Assembly: GCA_016584305.1 (NCBI GenBank)
Contig: JACEEZ010021684.1
Span: 140,001 to 204,000 of the forward strand
Length of the DNA stretch: 64,000 nt
Source: Chionoecetes opilio
Lineage: Eukaryota > Arthropoda > Malacostraca > Decapoda > Majidae
Direction: 5' to 3'
Below are positions 1-11,396 of the stretch, in pieces; the stretch's first letter is position 1, and the number at the start of each line of letters is the position of its first letter. The translations under genes were made by a program, and so were the position numbers. A model generated the notes under the pieces. It saw only the letters and a program-made list of their open reading frames with translations, was not told where the DNA came from and made no database searches.

Positions 1-799
1 AAATCTTCTTAAAAGTAAAGCAGTTATCGGGAGTGCATCAGAGTTCACTGTTCCACTGTTCAGTGGCTTTGTTGCTGCTGATAAGGCAGGGCACTGTGGC
101 AGCACCTTGGGTTACAGGTTCCCAGCCTCATAATAACATCCTTATGGAGTCAGGAAGCCGTTAACACACACAAACACAGAAAAACGAAAAAGTGTATCTG
201 AGCAATCAGAATACCAACCTGGCATGTTCTGAAAAGTGCTCAAACCTGGCCACAGTGAGACCCTTACCTTGAGTGACTAATATCCTGCCCTGCAGGAGGG
301 AGTGTCTGAGTTACTGCAAACATTCATAATAACCTCAGAAATTAAATGGGACCTATTTCCAAGACTTATAAGGTTTACTGACGTAACACTTTGTCAAACT
401 CAAAAAAAATATTTACGGTGCGTTTCTGAAAAAATGTAAATTATTCTAATACAATTTCTTTCATCTTCATCATTTTTTATCTGATCTTTACGTAGCGGCA
501 GCGAGGCACAGCGGGGGAAACATTGAAAACTGTGGTGGAGTTTTGTCTGTCAATCAGGAACACAGTGTTTCAACGCGGCACTGGTGTTTCAAACTGAATT
601 TTTTGAGATATTTTTCTATTTTTAAATATTTTATTCTCGGTGATAAACAAAGACAGAAAAACCCCACCCTAGAATCTTTCTCTATAAGCACAAGAGTTAA
701 AGGTTACAAAATAAAAGAAAGGCGTCAATAATCCTAAAAGTTGAAAGCAATTTAATCCAGCCTAATTTAATATCAGCCTACAGGCGCTATAGGCACAAA

Positions 800-802
<3 letters not shown>

Positions 803-886
<84 letters not shown>
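803..886. repeat. poly-A tract, about 84 bp
   Basis: An uninterrupted A run. It lies after GCCTACAGGCGCTATAGG, a motif that also occurs before an A run inside the MITE at 48085-48438, so it may mark a relic of that family. Confidence 0.9.
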
Positions 887-887
<1 letters not shown>

Positions 888-1045
888 CAAAATTTTCCTC
901 TTTTTCTCCTTCTTTTTAATTTGTCCAAAAACTGTTGGCCAGATCTGAATGACACTTATGTTTTGAAGTCCTTACTTAGCCCTAAATAACTCACTAAATT
1001 TGCAGCAAGATCCATCAGTCAACAACATTTAGGGTGGCGGTCCCC

Positions 1046-1784
1046 TTAACCCCTTCACGCCCAGATCTTTCCTTGGCTATAAAAAGTGGTCTGTTGTTAG
1101 CCATAAAATTACGAGAAGTCACTGAATATACCACATGAGTTAGTGGACAAGGATACTAAACAGGTCATAGCTATAAAACATTGCTTATACTCACTACAAA
1201 TTGTCTAATGGTACCCAAATTACAATGGAAATTACGTTCTGGGCCTTAAATTATAATGGAAATTACGTTCTGGGCCTTAAATTACAATGGAAATTACGTT
1301 CTGGGCCTTAAATTACAATGGAAATTACGTTCTGGGCCTTAAATTACAATGGAAATTACGTTCTGGGCCTTAAATTACAATGGAAATTACGCTCTGGGCC
1401 TTAAATTACAATGGAAATTACGCTCTGGGCCTTAAATTACAATGGAAATTACGCTCTGGGCCTTAAATTACAATGGAAATTACGTTCTGGGCCTTAAATT
1501 ACAATGGAAATTACGCTCTGGGCCTTAAATTACAATGGAAATTACGCTCTGGGCCTTAAATTACAATGGAAATTACGCTCTGGGCCTTAAATTACAATGG
1601 AAATTACGTTCTGGTCCTTAAATTACAATGGAAATTACGTTCTGGGCCTTAAATTACAATGGAAATTACGCTCTGGGCCTCAAATTACAATGGAAATTAC
1701 GCTCTGGGCCTTAAATTACAATGGAAATTATGCTCTGGGCCTTAAATTACAATGGAAATTACGCTCTGGGCCTCAAGGGGTTAA
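1046..1784. mobile_element. TTAA-flanked MITE with internal 31-bp array
   Basis: It begins TTAA CCCCTTCACGCCCAGATC and ends CTCAAGGGG TTAA. It belongs to the same family as seven other copies of about 210 bp in this window. TTAA duplication and CCC ends fit a piggyBac-type non-autonomous element (inference). This copy is 740 bp because a 31-bp unit from next to one terminus (containing TTACAATGGAAATTACG) is repeated about 18 times from 1221 to 1779. Confidence 0.85.
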
Positions 1785-1836
1785 TACGTCAATAGAGTGC
1801 TGTACAAAGCTATCTCGGTGTCTTTTATTTTTTAAC

Positions 1837-2135
1837 GTCGCCTCCGTGGTGCAGTGACTAGCGTGCCTGGCTACGAATCTGCGGGCCCTGGTTCGATCCC
1901 GGGCCAGGGCAAGTCGGCGACCAGCCCACCCAGCTGTTCTTCCTTCCTTTCTGGGTTGATAAATGGGTACCTGGGGTAACCTGGGGAAGGTAACTGTGGT
2001 AACCCGGGAGTCACACTAGCCCTGTGTCCCGGGGTAACGGGTCCTCACCCACCACAGGCTCTAAGGGCTAATGCCACGGAGATGAGCACCGAGGCCACGC
2101 CCAGCACAGCGTATGCCCCCATCTTTACCTTTACC
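1837..2135 (+). mobile_element. tRNA-derived SINE with perfect target duplication
   Basis: The head carries a Pol III A-box-like stretch (GTGGTGCAGTGAC) and a canonical B box (GGTTCGATCCC), as in tRNA-derived SINEs. The body is GC-rich and the tail is a short TTTACC repeat. It is flanked by a perfect 13-bp duplication, TTTATTTTTTAAC, at 1824-1836 and 2136-2148, so the copy is complete and fairly young. It is not a tRNA gene, because no cloverleaf continues past the B-box arm. Confidence 0.85.
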
Positions 2136-2659
2136 TTTATTTTTTAACCATTAATTCTTCTGCTTATAAAGAAAGATTCTATGTTTTTTTTGTCTTTGTT
2201 TATCACCAAGAAAGAACAAAATTAATATAGAAACATTTCCCCCAAAATTAAGTTTGAAACACGAGTGCCGTGTTCCTGATTGACACAGACAAAAGAGTCA
2301 AGTACTTCCATTTCTTAGGAATAACCCCGCGGTCTTCAAATGTTCAAATGTTTTCAAGGCTTCTTTGCCCTCGTCCAGATAGCACTTTATAATGGCTACT
2401 TCAAGAAGAGAGGCCTGAGGGCTGCTTATCCCTAAATGCACATCTATCCTTGGCTGCCTGGTGAGCCGTGGCTGTCATTACCTGGAACAAATAAAATGAA
2501 ATCGTGCGTGTTTCCGGAGCCGCCTGTGTATATTTTCCATTCCCTGTAATAGCGTGTGGCGTGATGTCTCGAGCCAATCACCGTTGTCCAGGCTCGTGGC
2601 GTCACATTGGGGTTGAGCTTCAGTGATTGCTGGGTTACAATCTGTATGCTTTATTTAAG

Positions 2660-3050
2660 ATTCAATCCATCCATCATTGGGGGCATACGCCGGGGGGCAC
2701 GTCGCCTCGCCCACCCTACGACGCCACTCCCGGGGGTCACCACGCGCGAGTCCTCATGGAGGGAACTCGCGCCTCCCTTCCCATACCAAGCAGCTCGACA
2801 GGAAGCATCAGCTTGCCCCAGCCACGAGCCTTGTGGGCGCCCCCTTGGCCTCCTCCACGCCGGATTGTCTCTTACAGATACAACCCGATGGGAAGGATCG
2901 GTTTCAGGGTAGCGTGCCACATGCCCATATAGCCGAAGTTGGCGTTGACGGACTATCCAGGTAACAGGCCTCGATTCAGTCTCACGGTGCAATCGCTGAT
3001 TTGACACGTAATCATCCCAGCGATGCCCCATGATTCTGCGAAGACACTTA
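2660..3050 (-). pseudogene. RTE-type LINE, 3' fragment
   Basis: Read on the minus strand, this matches the last part of the RTE reverse transcriptase at 17566-19455, from the KCLRRIMG segment to the 3' end near CGTATGCCCCCA. It is cut short at its 5' side, as LINE copies usually are, and frameshifts are present. It contains no RT catalytic motif. Confidence 0.85.
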
Positions 3051-3572
3051 CCGTAAATGGCGGCGTACAAATCGACTCTTTGAACCTGAAAAAATCTCCA
3101 AAACTAGGGGTCGACTTATACGGCGTGTGGATAACATCGGAAGACAAACAAGTGTCTTTGTTTAGGTGCTAAGGCGATGGAAAGGAGGCTCACCCGTCAT
3201 TCGGAGGGTCATTTCCGGAAAGCACAATTTTGACAAGTCCGTGATTTATGAGACTATTGCCAGGTTTCAGATGAGATCCTCATTACTATTTTGGTTCTGT
3301 ATCAAAATCAGTGAGTGATCTCGGGGCCCTCTCAAACATGACACCACCCCTTGGCGCTAGGAGTATAAGGGGGGAGTCTCCGGGGGAAATCAATATATTT
3401 TCCCCGTATTCCGTAGCGCCAATATGTCATCGCCGTCGTTTTTGTTTTTCTGAATCGTGTTGACATAATCTGACCCAAGTTTCATTGTTGTGATCAGATA
3501 ATAACTAGTAGTATTTTTTTCCCCAAGATCTTTCAGATTTCTTTAACAAAAAAGAACAAAATCGCAGCCTTG

Positions 3573-3664
3573 TTTGTAGGGGCGAGCGGGGCAGGTTGCA
3601 TCGAGGGGCAGGTTGCACCATTGCCTCTAACTCGCATGTTATCACACGTACATCGTCTTAATAG

Positions 3665-3708
<44 letters not shown>

Positions 3709-3714
3709 TTATAA

Positions 3715-3745
<31 letters not shown>

Positions 3746-3751
3746 TTATAA

Positions 3752-3803
<52 letters not shown>

Positions 3804-3809
3804 TTATAA

Positions 3810-3846
<37 letters not shown>

Positions 3847-3908
3847 ACTACTACTACTATATAAACTACTACTACTACTACTACTACTATAAACTACTAC
3901 TACTATAA

Positions 3909-3942
<34 letters not shown>

Positions 3943-3950
3943 TTATAAAA

Positions 3951-3982
<32 letters not shown>

Positions 3983-3983
3983 A

Positions 3984-4027
<44 letters not shown>

Positions 4028-4083
4028 TAAAACTACTACTACTACTATTATAAACTACTACTACTTACTACTACTTACTATAA

Positions 4084-4117
<34 letters not shown>

Positions 4118-5337
4118 ACTACTACTATTATAAACTACTACTACTACCTACTACTACTACTACTATTATAACTACTACTACTACTATAAACTACTACTAC
4201 TACTACTACTACTACTATACTACTACTACTACTATACTACTACTACTACTATACTACAAAAACTACTACTACTACTATATACAATTTTAAACTACTACTA
4301 TTTACTACTATAACTACTATTTAAACTACACTAAAACTACTACTATACTAAAATTTAAACTACTACTACTACTACTATACAATAAACTACTACTACAAAT
4401 ACTATACTACTACAAATAAACTACTACTATACTACATTTACAATAAACACTACTACTACTACTAAACAATAAAACTACTACTACTACTATCCCATAACTA
4501 CTAATACTACTACACTACAATAAACTACTACTACTATACTACTACAATAAACTTACTCTACAATAAATACATACTATACTACTACTACAATAAACACTAT
4601 CATACTATAATACTACAATAAACTACTATTTATACTACTACTTAACAATAAAAATACTACTACAAAAACTACACAAACTACAATAAACTAATACTACTAC
4701 TACTACAAAAAAAACTACTACTTACTACTACTACAATAAAAAACCTAAAACAAAAAAACTAACTACTACAATAAACTACTACAAACTACTACTACTACAA
4801 AAAACCCTACTACTAACTACTACAAACTACAATAAACTACTACAATAAAACTACTACTACTACTACTACTACTACTACAAAAAAAACTACTACAATAAAC
4901 TACTATTTACTACTACTAATAACAAAAAACTACTACTATTTACTACTACTAAAAAATAAAACTACTTAATACTACTATACACAAAAATACTACTTACTAC
5001 TACTACTACAATAAACTACTACACTATACTAACTACAAAAAACTACTATACAAATACTATATACTACTACAATAAACTACTACAAGAAACTACTACTATA
5101 TACACAATAAACAAAACCTACTACATAAAATAAAACTACTTACTATACTACTACTACTACTCCCAATAAATAAAAACTACTAAACAATAAACTACTACTA
5201 CTACTACTACAATAAACTCTACTACTACTACAATAAAAACTACTACTACAAAACAATAATAAAAAAAAGTTAATGCGAGTTAGAGGCCAATGATGCAAAC
5301 CTGCCCTCGATGACAACCTGCCCCGCTCTCCCCTACC
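3573..5337. mobile_element. TIR element filled by a degenerate TAC array
   Basis: About 65 bp at 3575-3645 (GAGCGGGGCAGGTTGCATCG and onward) returns inverted at 5270-5337. The whole interior, 3660-5265, is a TAC/TACTACTATAAAC array that decays to the right into irregular A-rich copies. The array therefore grew inside a short inverted-repeat element. Assembly noise may explain part of the decay. Confidence 0.7.
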
Positions 5338-5342
5338 TGCCC

Positions 5343-5525
5343 CGTCAGGGTGGCAAGGTTGGTAGAGACGTGAGCTCGCAATGTGCAGGCGTCCCTGTGC
5401 ATTCGGTCAGCGGTTTGAGTCCGCCTATTTCGTGCTGACGTGGCGGCGCTTGTATAGTCAATAACCTTGTATTTGGTACTTGCAAAGTGTCTAGATAGGA
5501 TGAAATCTTATTTATCTCCCCTACC
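5343..5525 (+). mobile_element. probable tRNA-derived SINE
   Basis: It starts GTCAGGGTGGCAAGGTTGG and carries a B-box-like GGTTTGAGTCC about 55 bp in, followed by a non-tRNA body that ends near GTGGGGCTTAA. No clear target duplication is seen. This is a weaker call than the SINEs at 1837 and 44291. Confidence 0.4.
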
Positions 5526-5604
5526 TACCGTGGGGCTTAAGTCACCACCACCACCATCTGCGTTTAGTCGTATTCCTCCTTAATTTTTTGCTTCCCTTGC
5601 CATA

Positions 5605-6119
5605 CAGTAAAACCTCTCGTATTCGGACTGCGACATTATTTGGACCTCCTCCTTTTTTTTTTTATCATTACAGTTAAAGCCTTCATATTGGGACTAATTG
5701 GGCCAAGGAGTGGTCGAGTAATGCAAAGGATCCGAATAATGGGGGGATTATATATGGGGGTATATGGAAAAAAAATTAAAATAAATAAATTAGGTGTATG
5801 GTATAGCTAGGAAATTTCGACCCCTGAAAAAAAAGAAAAAAAATAAATAAAATCTAGGAATATATATATAGCTAGGAAATTTCGTCCCCTGAAAAAAAAA
5901 TGATAATAAATAAAATCTAGGAGTATATAGCTAGGAAATTTCGACCCTAAAAAAAAAAAAAAAAAAAATCGAGGTGTATATTATAGCTAGGAAATTTCGA
6001 CCCCTGAAAAAAATAAAAAAATAAAAAAATAAAATTAGGAGTATATAGCTAGGAAATGTCGACCCCTATTAAAAAAAAAGAAAAAAAAGGAGGAGGTCCG
6101 AATACGAGAGGTTTGACTG
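5605..6119. mobile_element. pogo-type MITE, copy 1, internally repeated
   Basis: The TIR CAGTAAAACCTCTCGTATTC follows a TA. The right end is its inverse, GAGAGGTTTGACTG, but the expected second TA is mutated. Inside, a 60-75-bp block containing CTAGGAAATTTCGACCCC plus A runs is repeated five times. A TA target and CAGT start fit the Tc1/mariner-pogo group (established for the superfamily). It has no transposase. Confidence 0.85.
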
Positions 6120-6262
6120 TCTGTCTATTATCTGTTTATATTATCTATTTTATGTTTATCATCTGATCTATTATGTTTATTATCAGTACTATTGGTCTAT
6201 TATATATTTCTGGTGTTTTCTCTTCCCTTCTCTTCAAATTCTTACCTTTTATTCCTATCTAC

Positions 6263-6625
6263 AGTCTATTTTATTTATTATGGTCAAAATGCAGTAAGGA
6301 AGCCACGCCCCCTGCCTGCCCTTCTATGCTACGGGGCAGCTGATTGGTGCATTCCTCGTATCATCACCACCAATCACAATATCTTCACTACTTAACAGCG
6401 GCGTGACCACTGGACAGCAATCTTCACTACAGAGGGTGACAAAATCAAAACACCCTCTGTAGTGAAGATTGCTGTCCAGTGGTCACGCCGCTGTTAAGTA
6501 GTGAAGATATTGTGATTGGTGGTGATGATACGAGGAATGCACCAATCAGCTGCCCCGTAGCATAGAAGGGCAGGCAGGGGGCGTGGCTTCCTCACTGCCT
6601 TTTGACCATAATAAAAACAATAGAC
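6263..6625. repeat. near-perfect palindrome, arms about 175 bp
   Basis: The left arm from AGTCTATT to GAGGGTG is mirrored almost base for base around a 12-base centre at 6439-6450. CTAC flanks both ends. A second diverged copy is at 56846-57275, so this is a mobile foldback family, not a local accident. The arms include GGCAGGCAGGGGGCGTGGC. Short reading frames in the arms mirror each other and are not genes. Confidence 0.9.
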
Positions 6626-6634
6626 TCTACAGTA

Positions 6635-6871
6635 CAGTAAAACCTCTCATATTGGGACTAATTGGGCCAAGGAGTGGTCCGAGTAATGCAAGGATCCGAA
6701 TAATGGGGGGATTATATATGGGGGTATTTAGATATGTAAAAAAAAAAAAAAAAAAATTCTAGGTTAGGAAATTTCAACCCCCCCCCCACCCAAAAAAAAA
6801 AATCTAGGTTAGGTAATTTCAATCCCTAAAAAAAAAAAAAAAAAAAAAAATCTAGCTAGGAAATTTCGACC

Positions 6872-6907
<36 letters not shown>

Positions 6908-6932
6908 GGTCCGAATACGAGAGGTTTGACTG
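6635..6932. mobile_element. pogo-type MITE, copy 2
   Basis: It is flanked by TA on both sides (6633-6634 and 6933-6934), with inverted ends CAGTAAAACCTCTC and GAGAGGTTTGACTG. The interior is CTAGGAAATTTCGACC blocks separated by A runs. It sits eight bases right of the palindrome. Confidence 0.9.
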
Positions 6933-7083
6933 TAGTTTATATTTGTCCCGTAAGTTGTTGGTTCCCCTTCGCCATCTCCTCCAAGCCTTTTCTTTGCACT
7001 CTTGCTTCTTCACATCTGCTAAACCATTCCTTCTTGTTCCTCGCCTCCCTCACAACCTTGGGCACACATCACCCTAGTAACCA

Positions 7084-7294
7084 GTAACCCCTTGAGGCCC
7101 AGAACATTATTTCCATTGTAATTTGACTACCATTAGACAATTTCTTTTATTAATATAAGCAATATTTTATAGCTATGACCTGTTTAGTATCCTTGTCCAC
7201 TAACTAATTTGGTATATTTAGTGACTTCGTAATTTTATGGCTAACAACAGACCATTTCATATAGCAAAGGAAAGATCTGGGCGTGAAGGGATAA
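7084..7294. mobile_element. TTAA-type MITE, copy 2
   Basis: The family ends CCCCTTGAGGCCCAGAAC and GATCTGGGCGTGAAGGG are present. The flanking TTAA has decayed to GTAA and ATAA. Confidence 0.85.
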
Positions 7295-7400
7295 ATATTA
7301 CAATTGTTTTTTACTGCGTTTGACCTGTTTACTATTTAACTTGTTTTATTTAGATTGCAATTTTGTGATCAATACATTTACTTACTTACTATGTCCACCT

Positions 7401-7470
<70 letters not shown>
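7401..7470. repeat. AG microsatellite
   Basis: A run of AG dinucleotides of about 70 bp. Confidence 0.95.
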
Positions 7471-7471
<1 letters not shown>

Positions 7472-7499
7472 ACTCCACCCTAACCACTACTTACGCCAC

Positions 7500-7676
7500 C
7501 CCCAATCATTCACCACCCTATTTGTGAACCAGTTTTTCCCTATTTCTTTTTTAAATCTACGCTTTTCCAGCTTGAATCCGTGACTTCTTGTTCTACCCTG
7601 GTTAATTGCCTTAAGAACTTTTCCTACATCGCCTTTATTGTATCCCTTTATCCACTTAAAAACTTCTATCAGCCAT
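7500..7676 (-). pseudogene. CR1-like LINE fragment (family B)
   Basis: It matches the minus-strand CR1 coding sequence around 21615-21780 almost base for base (CACCCTATTTGTGAACCAG; TTTCCAGCTTGAATCCG). It covers only part of the C-terminal RT region, and breaks off before the putative exon at 7712. Confidence 0.8.
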
Positions 7677-7711
7677 CAGCCTTTCTAACCACTACTTACT
7701 CCCCCCCACAG

Positions 7712-7777
7712 AAACTCTGGAAGCACATCAAGCACCGCTATGGGCAGCCAGCACTGGACGAAGGGGACGAGGAGTAA
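7712..7777 (+). CDS. possible short terminal exon, unknown gene
   Basis: A tract of seven C's then ACAG makes a fair splice acceptor at 7702-7711. It is followed by an open stretch of 21 codons (KLWKHIKHRYG, then an acidic end) and TAA. The base composition is unlike the surrounding LINE debris, and the stretch does not match any repeat in this window. It would be the last exon of a plus-strand gene whose other exons I cannot find to the left. I do not recognise the protein. It could be a captured gene piece or chance. Confidence 0.35.
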   Translation, partial: KLWKHIKHRYGQPALDEGDEE

Positions 7778-7779
7778 GG

Positions 7780-7890
7780 GAACATAACAACATAACAACA
7801 TAACAACATAACAACATAGGACCATAACAACATAACATCAGAACGTAAGGAAGCTACAAGAGGCCGCGAGACCTACACGAGGTAGTTCCT
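7780..7890 (-). mobile_element. CR1-like LINE 3' tail (family B)
   Basis: Repeated AACATAAC units are followed by AAGGAAGCTACAAGAGGC and GGTAGTTCCTGTG. On the minus strand this is the 3' end of family B with its terminal octamer-type microsatellite, as is usual for CR1 elements. Confidence 0.8.
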
Positions 7891-7927
7891 GTGTCTTAGC
7901 CCTCTGGCTGACTCCCTCCATCGGTTA

Positions 7928-8150
7928 CAGGGAGTTTCGTACACAAGTTGTTTCGTACCCAGGTTTTGTTAAGATGTTTCGTACACTGATTTTGAGTTTT
8001 TTCGTACATACCTGGTGTCGTTTCGTTACTCTAGTCGTCGAGTTTAACTCTTGAGCTGAGTGTACGAAACGACTATGGTTTCATATAGACTACGAAACAA
8101 CTTTTTGGTGTACGAATCTACTGGTGTACGAAACAACTTGTGTACGAACT
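7928..8150. mobile_element. small foldback element
   Basis: CGTACACAAGTTGTTTCGTA near 7932 is inverted near 8122-8148. Further CGTAC motifs lie between. The right half and the next 140 bp recur at 42180-42335. Confidence 0.6.
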
Positions 8151-8290
8151 GACTCCTTCTCTCCATCTCCACATTTTGTCTGAGTTTTGAAAGGCGTACT
8201 CCACCTCCAGGCCACTCCACATCTCTACTCCACCCTGATGCCGTTGCTCCACCTTCCACTCCACGTTAAGGCTGTTACTCCACTCCCAAG
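8130..8290. repeat. dispersed repeat, first copy
   Basis: TTTGTCTGAGTTTTGAAAGG and following CCACTCCACATCTCTACTCC match 42180-42335 in the same orientation with few differences. The family is unknown. From 8291 to about 8725 I see only short CAGT repeats and no gene. Confidence 0.7.
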
Positions 8291-9489
8291 CCACTCCACA
8301 GCCTCAGTGGTTCACGGGTCGTAAGAGGAAAGCAGAGTGTCGGGTCAGGTCAAATGTTAAAACAGCAGCCCAGTCATGATATTGTGTTCCCTAAGTCATG
8401 TTCGTAAGTCAAAACATCTGTGCAATCTCAGTTCAGTCAGTTCATGATTTCAGTTCCCTTCAGTCAACTGCTTTTAATCCAGTAAGAATCTATGAAGAGT
8501 CAGGGAAGTATTGATTTAACCTTGACTGAAATCAATGAAGAGATATTTACTTCAGTCAACATTTAGTTCAGTCAGTGTTTGAGGTGGGTAATGAGCCTTG
8601 TACCTACAGTCAGTCAGTTAGTCAGTCAGTCAGTCAGTCAGCCTCATCTGTACATACTAAAGGGTGGTTACTGGGTGTATGTCTGTGTGTAGATGTAGAT
8701 AATAAATGAGATTGATTGCTTGTGTGTGTGTATTTGCCTTATTCCTTGTTAGTGTGTGCGTGCGTGTATTTGCCTACGTAGTTGTATTTACCTAGTTGTG
8801 TTTTACAGGGCCTGAGCTACACTGGTGGGTCCCGTCTCCGTATCTACATTTATGCAGTCTTTCCTTCAATGGACCCTACCCATAACTACGTCACGGTTTG
8901 TTTACATCGGTGCATTGTGGGGATAAGGCGGGGTCGCCGCGGGTGGACCTACGAAGGGAAAACTACGGCGATGGAAGAATTTAGAGTTATTTTGCGCGAA
9001 ATTGATATTCCAGGTGCTATATTACTGTGCTCTGTTCTCCCTGACAACACTATAGAGAAGACCTGAGGTAATGGCTGATGTGCAGAGGCTTCTAAACCAA
9101 GAAAACAGAGTCATAACAGAGCCTCGGCAAAAGGTAAGCAACTGGTAGGTACGTAATGTGTCCCTACCACTTGCTTACTTCTTAATGAGACTCTGCTGTG
9201 ACTGTTTTCCTGGTTTAGAAGCCTCTGCACATCAACCATCACCTCAGGTCTTCTCTATGTTGTCAGCGAGCACGGAAATATAGCACCTGGAATATCAATT
9301 TCGCCCAAAACTAATCAAAATTTTTTTATCGTCGTAGTCTTCTCTTTGTAGGTTGTGCATATTCATGGTTATGATAGTATTAAAATACCTTATTAATTGA
9401 GTTCCTTTTGTTGTCTTTCCTCATAATAAGTAGTGGTACATCATGCTTTAAGTGTTACTTGACGAGCCAATGAATACTCTTGGTTACCG

Positions 9490-10005
9490 GTCATTTCGCC
9501 CACACGTCAATTCGCCCACATGTAAAAGTCAATTCGCCCACATGTAAGAGTCAATTCGCCCACATGTAAAAGTCAATTCTCCCACATGTAAGAGTCAATT
9601 CGCCCACATGTAAGATTCAATTCGCCCACATGTAAGAGTCAATTCGCCCACATGTAAAAGTCAATTCGCCCACATGTAAAAGTCAATTCGCCCACATGTA
9701 AAAGTCAATTCGCCCACATGTAAGAGTCAATTCGCCCACATGTAAAAGTCAATTCGCCCACATGTAAGAGTCAATTCGCCCACATGTAAGAGTCAATTCG
9801 CCCACATGTAAGAGTCAATTCGCCCACATGTAAGAGTCAATTCGCCCACATGTAAAAGTCAATTCGCCCACATGTAAGAGTCAATTCGCCCACATGTAAG
9901 AGTCAATTCGCCCACATGTAAGAGTCAATTCGCCCACATGTAAGAGTCAATTCGCCCACATGTAAGAGTCAATTCGTCCACATGTAAGAGTCAATTCGCC
10001 CACAC
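9490..10005. repeat. 22-bp tandem array, about 23 copies
   Basis: The unit is GTCAATTCGCCCACATGTAA with AG or AA between copies. There are no unique spacers. The unit is a variant of the adjacent terminal motif TCATTTCGCCCACAC, so it was amplified from the element end. Confidence 0.95.
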
Positions 10006-10319
10006 GATCCATGTCACGGAGTCATGTAACTATATCTTCCTCTGGCAGAAATGGAATGAACCACCAGTAACCTTGGGCGAAATGACGGTAAATTTCTAGT
10101 GTTTGCCCATACTCTCCCACTTCCCCCAAACAAGTTTGTGGACCTGTGGGAATGCGGGGTTTTCGGGTGGGGAACAAATGATGCATCGGAAACACGTAAT
10201 TAAAGAGTTGTGTAGGGGGGGGGGGTAAAATTCCCTAGATCTAGGGTAATTTCCTTATATCTAGAGAAAATTGCCCAACCAAAATTAACCTACTGTAGCA
10301 GGGGGCTTGACCTACCAAT

Positions 10320-10490
10320 AACCTAACCTAACCAAATTTAACCTAACCTAACCTAACCAAATTTAACCTAACCTAACCTAACCAAATCTAACCTAACCTA
10401 ACCAAATCTAACCTAACCTAACCAAATCTAGCCTAACCTAAACTACCCAAATCCAACCTAACCTAACCTAACCTAAACAATTCTAACCTA
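10320..10490. repeat. degenerate CCTAA-rich stretch
   Basis: Repeated CCTAACCTAACC with AAAT inserts, so it resembles telomere pentamers in variant form. Confidence 0.7.
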
Positions 10491-10554
10491 ACCTCCTAGT
10501 GTTGGGGGGATTCTCGACACACTAAACAAATATAATCTAGCCTCCTAGCTCCTA

Positions 10555-10690
10555 GACTCCATAGTGTGGGCGAAATGACTCCATAGTGTGGGCGAAATGA
10601 CTCCATGGTGTGGGCGAAATGACTCCATAGTGTGGGCGAAATGACTCCATAGTGTGGGCGAAATGACTCCATAGTGTGGCGAAATGGCCG
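10555..10690. repeat. 22-bp tandem array, about 6 copies
   Basis: The unit is ACTCCATAGTGTGGGCGAAA plus TG. Its core GTGTGGGCGAAATG is the inverse of the motif amplified at the other end of the same element. Confidence 0.95.
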
Positions 10691-11059
10691 GATACCGTAC
10701 TCTTGAGTCTATACCAACATCACCAACCTTTGCTTTGATTTATCTTATTACTCCATCCATAAACAAGTTGCATAACCACGGTGACATTACCATCCTTGCC
10801 TCATGGTACCTGGTACTGTCGTCTACCGAAATGCTCGTCCCTACACAAAGCGGGAAAACTCGCCGACGTTAATGGTTAGGTTAGGTTACCAAGCTGTGGT
10901 GAATGTGGTATAATTCCAGGGCTGTGATTAGCTAGATTGGCAATGTTGTTACCAGGTTGGCTTCTATTTAGCTTCATTGAGTCATCCTCTACTCCACAGT
11001 GATGAGGCAAACTGTGTGGTGAAAGCATAATTAGAAGAGTACAAAAAATCACAAATGGC

Positions 11060-11301
11060 AAGGTTAGTGAGGAGCAAGGCAGATTTTGAACTGGGAAGGT
11101 TGTGTGGATCAGATCTTAGATATGCGAATGATAATTAAGACAATGTTAGCAAAAGACAAGAAGATGTATGCTGCATTCATGGATTTAGAGAAAGCATAGA
11201 TAAATATCCAGATGAACACCGAACTCACTTTGGTGGACGAAACCATTTTTTTCTGGTGTGTTTTTGTGTGTTTTGAATGAAGCGGCTGACCATTTCTGTC
11301 G

Positions 11302-11396
<95 letters not shown>

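Larger units (their letters stand above)
540..2298. mobile_element. TIR (foldback) element, about 150-bp diverged arms
   Basis: The sequence at about 540-720 reappears as its reverse complement at about 2150-2298. Shared blocks include TCAATCAGGAACAC, GGTGATAAACAAAGACA and AGAATCTTTCT. The arms are diverged and gapped. Between them lie a poly-A tract, a TTAA-type MITE and a SINE that inserted into the right arm. No coding capacity is visible, and the superfamily cannot be assigned. Bases 1-540 hold nothing I can name. Confidence 0.6.
9482..10697. mobile_element. TIR element nested in the foldback left arm
   Basis: The left end is GGTTACCGGTCATTTCGCCC and the right end is the inverse of a close variant (GGGCGAAATG...CCGGATACC). 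TACTCTT is duplicated at 9475-9481 and 10698-10704. The uninterrupted right arm of the host element has a single version of the site, which proves insertion. The interior is two 22-bp arrays and a CCTAACC-rich stretch. Confidence 0.85.

Noticed and set aside
1839..1912. tRNA gene
   Set aside because: A and B boxes are present but the sequence continues as a SINE body with tail and 13-bp target duplication; the same holds for 44291.
8782..9066. 94-codon plus-strand frame
   Set aside because: It crosses the border between the LINE 3' end (antisense) and the foldback arm.
9490..10005. CRISPR-like appearance of a regular short repeat
   Set aside because: Units are directly contiguous with no unique spacers, no cas genes, and the genome is eukaryotic.
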